Assembly (NCBI GenBank): GCA_019321725.1 | Contig: CM033124.1 | Coordinates: 8,494,001 to 8,558,000, forward strand | DNA: 64,000 nucleotides | Reading direction: 5' to 3' | DNA from: Paulownia fortunei | Taxonomy: Eukaryota > Streptophyta > Magnoliopsida > Lamiales > Paulowniaceae | Part shown: positions 57,629 to 64,000 of the stretch, piece by piece | Layout: every line of letters begins with the position of its first letter | How positions within the stretch are numbered: the first letter of the stretch is position 1 | Program-made: the position numbers and the translations under genes | Notes under the pieces: model-generated | The model's input: only the letters and a program-made list of their open reading frames with translations | Told to the model about the DNA's origin: nothing | Databases searched by the model: none

Positions 57629-58265
57629 ATGGAAGTCTCTCCCACTAATAAGTTCAATTGTATTTGTGTCTTTTGTGGATCCAATCCAGGAAAAAATGGT
57701 GAGTTTATAGGGGAAGCCTATAACTTTTGTAGAATGTTAGTAGAAAGAAAAATTCATTTAGTGTATGGGAAAGACAGTCTGGGATTAATAGGTAGTGTCG
57801 CTACTTTTGCTAATGTAGGAGGAGTCAAAGTTTTAGGAGTTATCCCAAAATCTTTAACAGTACATAATATCACAAGTATGACAAACGGAGATGAGCTAAA
57901 AGTATCACATATTCAGGATAAAATGTCTAATATGTTAAATAATGAGGATGTATTCATCACTCTACTTGGTGGTTTTTGGTACACTGGAGGAATTATTCCA
58001 AATTGTCTCTTGGGCACAACTCAACATTCACCAGAAACCTGTAAGTATTCTTAATTTTAATGGTTTCTACGATGGTTTGTTATCTTTTATAGATCATATT
58101 GTGGAAAAAGGTTTTATTTCACCATCTGTAAGACGAATCCTCATTTCTACTCCAACACCTAATAAACTGATTGATCAACTTGTAGTATATATGTGCCACA
58201 AGCTGATCCAACCTTGGCTTGTGTGGATTGGTCCCAGAAGGATAGTGGCCGAAAATGAAAAATGA
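57629..58265 (+). pseudogene. LOG-like phosphoribohydrolase, second (nearly full-length) tandem copy
   Basis: The frame starts MEVSPTNKFNCICVFCGSN at 57,629 and stays open to 57,975, showing VYGKDSLGLIGS (residues 45-56), VKVLGVIPKSL and the region around QDKMSNML. One extra T in a T5 run near 57,972-57,976 shifts the frame inside the loop that would read LLGGFGTLEE. The next frame continues with VSWAQLNIHQKPVSILNF, GFYDGLLSFIDHIVEKGF and RRILISTPTPNKLIDQL; a 2-bp AT gain near 58,186 shifts the last residues. The canonical PGG is LGG, the canonical GGGS is GKDS, and the position of the catalytic Arg is Lys; Glu of TLEE remains. It is intronless and has no in-frame stop apart from these two shifts, which contrasts with the heavily broken pol upstream. 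Confidence 0.92.
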
Positions 58266-59601
58266 ATTTAACTCTCAACTCGTGAAATTTATCTTTAATG
58301 GTTTTAACTAACAGTGTGTTTTGTGTTGTTTCAACTTTATTTTTTTCAATAACTTAAATTTCATGTGATATCTTTTAAAGTCTATTTTTCAATCTATTTT
58401 TGATATTAGGGACAATGTCTCGATTAGGTTGGGGGAGAGGTTAGTTGATATCATATCTTGTGTGTTTTTTTAGTTTTTTTTTAATTGAAGCGTATTTTTA
58501 TTTGGGTTTATTGAAACCATGAGTAAAGGTGGCAAGAGCAAATGGTAATCTTTTGACAATCTTGAGATGCATCCCCAGTTTTTTTTTTTTACATAACATG
58601 GCATGTTTGTAAAGTTTTTTAACTGAAATTTTGTGAATTTTCAAAATATAATTGCACTCCTCTTTTTGTTAGACTCCAACGGTATTATCTTAAACAAAAA
58701 AAAAAATTAGTCTTTTGCACATCCTAAGCCTTGTGGAAAGACTGCCTGCGATACATATAACTAAAAATTCTAACCATGTTAAAGTGTTTACTTTTTAATA
58801 TTCACACATCTTTTGTGAATAAGTAGAGACCTTGAAAAAACAAGCATTCTGAACTTTAATTGATCATTTGAATTGGTTTCGTTGCAATTTGAAATGCTAA
58901 ATTATGTCTGCCTTGCATGTGGAGAAACGAATTGGGTAAACTTGTGTAGTTATCTATTTATATTGAAATATATCACTTTGAAGCTAGTGATGTGAGTATC
59001 ATTATAAATTCTTCTTTCGATCTTCTGTTATCATGTGAGTCATGTTGTATAAACAAAAAACAAAACAAAAGACAAAAAAGACAAAAAAAATAAAAAAAAT
59101 CACCATTTCATTTCAGATTTACCAATGAAATTTTGAGGTATATTTTGGTAAGAAAGAATAGGTATTTCAAATTTTGTGACTACATATTTTATACTCAATT
59201 TTAGTTTGAATGCTTGTTCTAAATCATTTAAGTCATTTCCGTGAGTGTTTTTAACTGTTTTCCAACTCCATGAGTGAATACCTTGCTAACTTAAATGGTA
59301 AACAATTACTTGTGAGGACATGGAATTGAGACTTTTTCATGATTAATTTCGAAGTTATATGTATCATGGTCTATGGAATAAAAGGTTGACTAAACACATA
59401 CACAACAACTTTTGAAAATTCTAAAAAAATAAAATAAAAATTAAAAACAAATCTCGATAGCATCTATGATATCTGACAAATGATTGTTTGTGATTGTTAG
59501 ACTATTTTATAGATTTCTTTTAAATTCTAATCATCATGTCATCTTCCTTTTTATTTGTATTGTAGTTCATTACGCTATAATTACTAGGGACTAGTAATAC
59601 G
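58266..59601 (+). other. Athila-LOG-2 3' untranslated region
   Basis: AT-rich sequence without a supported gene. It contains a G-rich tract at 58,427-58,440 (GGTTGGGGGAGAGG) shared with Athila-LOG-1, an (AAAAC/AAAAGAC)n-like A-rich run at 59,050-59,100, and the part from about 59,100 that is repeated in inverted orientation at 45,850-46,335. Confidence 0.65.
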
Positions 59602-59614
59602 CTGGTGGGGAGTA
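59602..59614 (+). other. Athila-LOG-2 polypurine tract
   Basis: The motif CTGGTGGGGAGTA precedes the 3' LTR; the equivalent in the minus-strand fragment is GGTTTGGGGGTG at 45,850. Confidence 0.78.
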
Positions 59615-61245
59615 TAATAAACATTTAAAAGTGTATAATTAATTAGGATTTATATAATTATATTCACTTTGAAATTGTCATTAGAACTCTCAATTAAAGC
59701 ATTTTTTTTATTTTAGAAATAAAATGGAAAATCAACATAAAAAAAATAAAATTAAAAAGTTTTATCTTCTTTTGTGCAGGTTTTAGAGAAACTGGTGTAA
59801 TTTTTTATTTCAAAATGATTTTAGGTTAATTCTTGAGGTTATGGATTGATAAATCATTTATCTACAAATTTATGCAGACTTTGGATCCCAAACTAAACGT
59901 GTAAGGATAAAAAAAGTTAGATTACAAGTGGTAGTACAAAATGGATCACCGAAAAATCAGATCAGAGTTAAGCTTAGTCCTAACTTATTTTACGAATTAT
60001 ATCATATCTCTGAAACAAAAAAAAATTTGGATTGAAATTTGGATATGTTATACATAAGAGATAGGTAAACAAGTTTTCTAAAGAAAGATGGTGATAAAAT
60101 ATATCAAAATGGTCAATAAACTTGTTATATTGCGCTGCTGATGTTGAAGAATGGCTCTTGAACATGATTTAGTAATTTGACCATATCTCCATCATCCGAT
60201 AGCTAAATTTGAAAAATGAAATATGAAAATATATCAGCACAGAAAGATATACATTCTTTATTCTTTTTACTCATCATCAAAATCTAATTGTATCCAGTCT
60301 AAATATTTAATTCAATCGGATAGGTAAAAATTTAGAGGATTTGGTGTAATAATAACTCTTGATAACTAGCATACCAATTGATTGTTTAACTCCTCCATTA
60401 TATATTTGGCCTCTAACATACTTCAAGTACTATAAATAGGCAATGTATTAAGCTAATAAGAGTGAGGGTGGGGGGTGGGGTAGAGGGTTTTTTTAGACTA
60501 AATTTTCTAGTAGTAATAGAAATGTATTTTCTAGTTTATCTTCTATTTTTAGTCATCCTACTTTCATTATGTTTTTCTAAATTTTATTTTGTTGAGAAAA
60601 AAGGGTGAACCAATTGATGGAAGAAGATGAATTATTATAAAAGTAGATAAAATTTAAGTATGTTGTACTATTGTTTTAATTTTTCATCTAAATCCTCCTT
60701 GTTTTGTGGTGATTTTTTATTTATATATCACTAATGACACAACAAATACTTGGGTTCATTTAGCTAGACGTTTGGTTTTACTACACCAACCGCTAACGTG
60801 AAATTCTAATTTGTTGTGGACAAAGTGTGCATAAATACTTGATCTCATAAACAAGTATTAGCGTTAAAAGATTGAAAATAGTAAGATAATATCATGATTA
60901 CCTTATTGTATGAGTTATTTGATAGCATCTTCCCATTGGATTTTCATTATGTATTGATTCCAATAGTGGTGATTAAATGAGGTAAAAAATAATAAATAAT
61001 AGTTCCTCTATCCAAAACTCAAGAGAGGATCCCTAATCTTCAATACTTTTATTACTTTATTTTTTTTAGTTATACCATACATTATTTTTTATATATTCTA
61101 AATCACATAAAGTCCATCTTTGTTTGTTTTAGAAATATAATCCTGAATTCTTCAAACAACTTCCCTATGGATCGACCTCAGACTCATGAAAAATTTATTA
61201 CTTGATACAACCTATATTTAGGTTTGCAATCTTAAAGTTGTAGCA
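59615..61245 (+). repeat. Athila-LOG-2 3' LTR
   Basis: It runs from TAATAAACATTT to GTTGTAGCA, 1,631 bp. The TATA box is at 60,430-60,440, and a G-rich run (GGGTGGGGGGTGGGG-like) follows at 60,465-60,485. The R/U5 part resembles the Athila-LOG-1 LTR, while the part before the TATA box does not align beyond short stretches. Confidence 0.88.
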
Positions 61246-61420
61246 AAACATATTAAAGATAAAACAATAGTCATTGAGATTGTTAACACGAAATTAATGA
61301 TTGATAACAAAGGCATGCCACCATTCAAATTCAGGATCATGTAAACCGAATGGGACTTTGTTCTTTAGTATGATTTTGTTGTAAGAACCAATGTGTATCA
61401 CCCCCATTACTATACAACTA
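61246..61420 (+). pseudogene. pol: Ivana-like copia RNase H C-terminus (continued from 50,091)
   Basis: The fragment encodes HIKDKTIVIEIVNTKLMIDN then KGMPPFKF, the conserved end of copia RNase H, and picks up within one codon of where the frame stopped at 50,091. A short gap relative to the usual ADPLTKG text shows a small deletion. The copia LTR that should follow is not evident. Confidence 0.85.
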
Positions 61421-61639
61421 TATATATAATATAATTTAATATGATAGAACTTGTGTGCCTACATGGAATTTTGTTTTTCCTTTAACAGCATAATAAATAA
61501 TAGACTATTTTTCCTACTCACAAACTAATATATATATACCTGCAAAGGATCCATAACAACCATAATATTTACATACCCATGTATAGAAAAGTTTTAAAAG
61601 TAACACACAGTACAAATTCAAAAACCTAATACATTGGAC
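61421..61639. other. Noncoding stretch after the copia remnant
   Basis: AT-rich sequence with (TA)n runs near 61,420 and 61,532. No gene or element end was recognised. Confidence 0.4.
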
Positions 61640-62420
61640 TCCAAAATCAATTAAGTTAACAACCAGTCCAACAGGTCATCATCCATGTACACTGATCCTT
61701 AGAACCTATAGGAGCTCTAGTCGCACGCTCAGCAAGTTCATGGCATAGTCAAGTGGTCCACCTTCTTGTGACCACCAGAGGCACACTCCCTGTCAACCTA
61801 TATGATCCTCCAAAAAGTAATACTCGCGGTGCTCCAAATATCATATAAATAAGCCACACATGGGCCTCGGTACACTAGTGCTTTCTGAAAATAATGTCAT
61901 GCATACCAAAAACCTCAACTGTGAGCACGTGTTATGCATGGACATATAAATGCTGATGAATGACATGTCCAATAACATAATAGATCCTATGTCCCATCAT
62001 CCAAGAAACATATGCACTATAAGATATGTATAATACTCATAATACACACATCAAGACACAAAGATCACCTTTAATATAGATAATGCACGAGATACTATGG
62101 TCATGTATTGTAGTTGCAAATGGATTTTCACTTACCTTTCACTTTTGATATCCTACTGAAGGTTAACAAGATTCTCCTCTCTAACCTTAGATATAAGGCT
62201 GCCTGTAAAAGCATAATGTATTAATTTTCATTCTTAATCAATAGATTTCTATATCAAATCTCATAAGGGATCTTAAATCTTAAATTTAATTAAATAACAA
62301 TCAAACCTTAAAATTTATACTTCACCCCAATTATAACGTTTTAAATACATTAATTTCTCATATCGAATTCATTCTAATAATATCTAATTGATGTGTTATA
62401 ACCCTGTAGCCAATCCCTTA
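61640..62420 (-). repeat. Tekay-type LTR fragment, inverted
   Basis: The minus strand matches 12,350-13,260 of the solo LTR, for example CACTAGTGTACCGAGGCC (61,862-61,879) and GTGTGCCTCTGGTGGTCAC (near 61,777-61,795). Both ends of the LTR are missing or too eroded to see. Confidence 0.8.
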
Positions 62421-63100
62421 ATTTAATTAACTCCGTTATCTAATTAATACAAGATAATAAAATCAAATCCTTGTAACTAATTTCGAATTAAAGGTGTATA
62501 TTAGTTATTGTCTCATAGGTAAATAACTAGTTAACTTAAAAAAAAACAATCTCTAAAAAACTAAACCTCACACCACGACACCCCTTGGGTCACACCGTAG
62601 CGAGAGGGGCAAAAATTTAGCAGAGAACACCATTTTATGAAGTGTCGCAACACTCCTCTTTTGGTGCCGCGGCGCTTGTAGAATAGGATATCTCATACCA
62701 TGACACCCTATCTCCACTCCACGATGCAAGTGGTTCAAAATTGAATAAAAATATTTGCGAATTTTGTGGGATAAATGGCAATCTAAGCCATAATGTGGGA
62801 TCATTCTTGTTATACACCACTACACCCTCACACATCATATAACACTCTATTAGATACACTATATATATACAATTACATCATATAAATAAGAGACATATAT
62901 GCTTACATATAATTTCATGAACAACACACAATTTATTACCCACACACACTCTACACCTAAATTCTCACATTTTTCCTCTATATAAAAAAAATACCTATTC
63001 TTCTATATTTCTCCTCACACTACACCAAAAACATATACTACCAACATTAAGAAACTGGGGATTCAAGATAAAGGGAAGAATGAGTTACTTTGGGCAAGGA
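62421..63100. other. Stretch without recognisable genes
   Basis: A moderately GC-rich part at 62,570-62,720 and (TA)n/(CA)n runs at 62,855-62,960 stand out. It may be a continuation of LTR sequence. Minus-strand frames of 74-78 codons here carry no known domain. Confidence 0.4.
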
Positions 63101-63963
63101 GAATCTAAAACTAGGAGTGAAGACTGAAAAACAACGTTGTAAATTTTACTTTAGTTTTCTTTTGATTTTATTAATTCTAAGAATATTGTAGAGGCATGAT
63201 ATTGAGAAACAAGTTTATTTGCTCTATTTCATTATGAACTTAACTCTACTCTGCCAAGACTTGGAAAGTTGTTTCTATGAAGTTGTGAATTGTTAACTTG
63301 TATGTGATGTGGATGATTATTGATTTGTGATTAGCATGCACTATGTCTTTAATGCTTCTTAAAATTTGGCAAATTTAGAGACGAACATTATTGTTGTGAT
63401 TGAGACCGGGAGAGTATCACAACAAGAGCTCATGTAGTGTATGCCGTAGGTTAGGTCACTATGGGAATATAGGAGTTAGCACACACAGTATTTACAGACT
63501 TGATCGTCGAAAACTAGAGGAAATCACAAATCCTAATGCATTATTGGATAACTTAACTTGTATAGAAATATAATGGTTGCTTTCTAGTAATACGTGTGGT
63601 ACATCTTAGAAAATAGTATCATATAAAATTAGAGTTTCCTCTATCACACAGTTCAATGTCAATCCTATGCACTGACTTGTAAGAATTTACAATGCAATAA
63701 AACAACGATCAAACGCCTTGGCACTTCTCCACCTAAGTCTAAATTCCTTATTTTTTTTTATTCTTTTTGTTGCTTGTTAATTTCTAATTTTAAGTTTTCA
63801 AATTAATCAACCAAACTTTTGATGAGTTAATTATAGTTGGATTATTATACTTTAGTAGTTGTTCACATACTCTCTAAGGGTACGATATCCATATACTCAT
63901 ACACTTTATTACTTGATGGCCTATGCGCTTACGGAATTAAATTGCATTTAATTGCAAGCTACA
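63101..63963 (+). repeat. LTR end of a further Athila/Tat-like element leaving the window
   Basis: The final part has the look of gypsy R/U5 sequence (GGGTACGATATCC near 63,878, then an ACACTTTATTACTTGATGGC-type stretch) and ends ACA at 63,963, 9 bases before a primer site. The left end of the LTR was not located, so the start given is approximate. Confidence 0.6.
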
Positions 63964-63972
63964 CCAAGTTTT

Positions 63973-63990
63973 TGGTGCTGTTGCCAGGGA
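63973..63990 (+). other. Primer binding site of the element leaving the window (Asp tRNA type)
   Basis: TGGTGCTGTTGCCAGGGA differs at 3 of 18 positions from the typical Athila site. The internal region of this element would begin here and continue to the right. Confidence 0.85.
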
Positions 63991-64000
63991 GTATGTTTTT

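Larger units (their letters stand above)
50092..61245 (+). mobile_element. Athila-LOG-2: second Athila-type element with a LOG-derived frame
   Basis: The order is LTR, Asp-tRNA-type primer site, gag, protease, RT, RNase H, integrase, unknown ORF, LOG-like frames, 3' region, polypurine tract and LTR. The element splits the end of a copia RNase H, whose codons resume exactly after it. The flanking pentamers TAACG and AAACA agree at 3 of 5 positions, consistent with a worn duplication of the copia codons. Gag lacks roughly 0.3 kb that is present in Athila-LOG-1, while RT is present here and absent there. Primer site, R/U5 region, pol and 3' ORFs show it belongs to the same family as Athila-LOG-1; the U3 part of the LTR is different. 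Confidence 0.9.

Overview
This window is plant nuclear DNA, almost certainly from a eudicot. It is very AT-rich, has no bacterial-style gene packing, and consists almost entirely of nested, decayed retrotransposons of plant-specific lineages: Tekay/Del chromovirus, Athila, and Angela-, SIRE- and Ivana-like copia. I found no intact host gene. The species cannot be read from the sequence.

Left block (1-18,367). A minus-strand copia element (Copia-1) supplies its leader (1-1,322) and its 5' LTR, which is split in two (1,323-1,861 and 15,328-16,857) by a plus-strand Tekay-type gypsy element (1,862-15,327). That element has a methionine-tRNA-type primer site, gag, protease-RT-RNase H-integrase and a C-terminal chromodomain. 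A related solo LTR (10,526-13,668) sits inside its 3' LTR. Copia-1 itself lies in the gag of an older SIRE-like element (16,858-18,150).

Central block (18,368-29,885). An Athila-lineage element on the minus strand, here called Athila-LOG-1, has a perfect 5-bp target duplication (GTACT). A short hAT-like transposon carrying a tRNA-Ile-derived segment sits in its 3' LTR. Between integrase and 3' LTR it carries an unknown ORF and then a reading frame clearly related to LOG, the cytokinin-activating phosphoribohydrolase of plants.

Right block (33,058-61,245). Copia-3 (33,341-43,185; target duplication CACGG) is nested in the LTR of Copia-2. A minus-strand Athila fragment (45,266-46,335) follows, then two oppositely oriented pieces of an Ivana-like copia. 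A second LOG-carrying Athila copy (Athila-LOG-2, plus strand, 50,092-61,245) interrupts the RNase H of the plus-strand piece. Its LOG frame is partly duplicated in tandem. The window ends with a reversed Tekay LTR fragment and the LTR and primer site of another Athila/Tat-like element.

The most notable content is a retrotransposon family that appears to carry an intronless LOG-derived gene, plus a further unknown ORF, at the same sense-strand position in two separately inserted copies with different U3 regions. Both copies are decayed: one lacks RT, the other part of gag, both have Asn at the first catalytic Asp position of integrase, and both LOG frames are broken. What is visible is therefore the fossil of a gene capture, not a working system.
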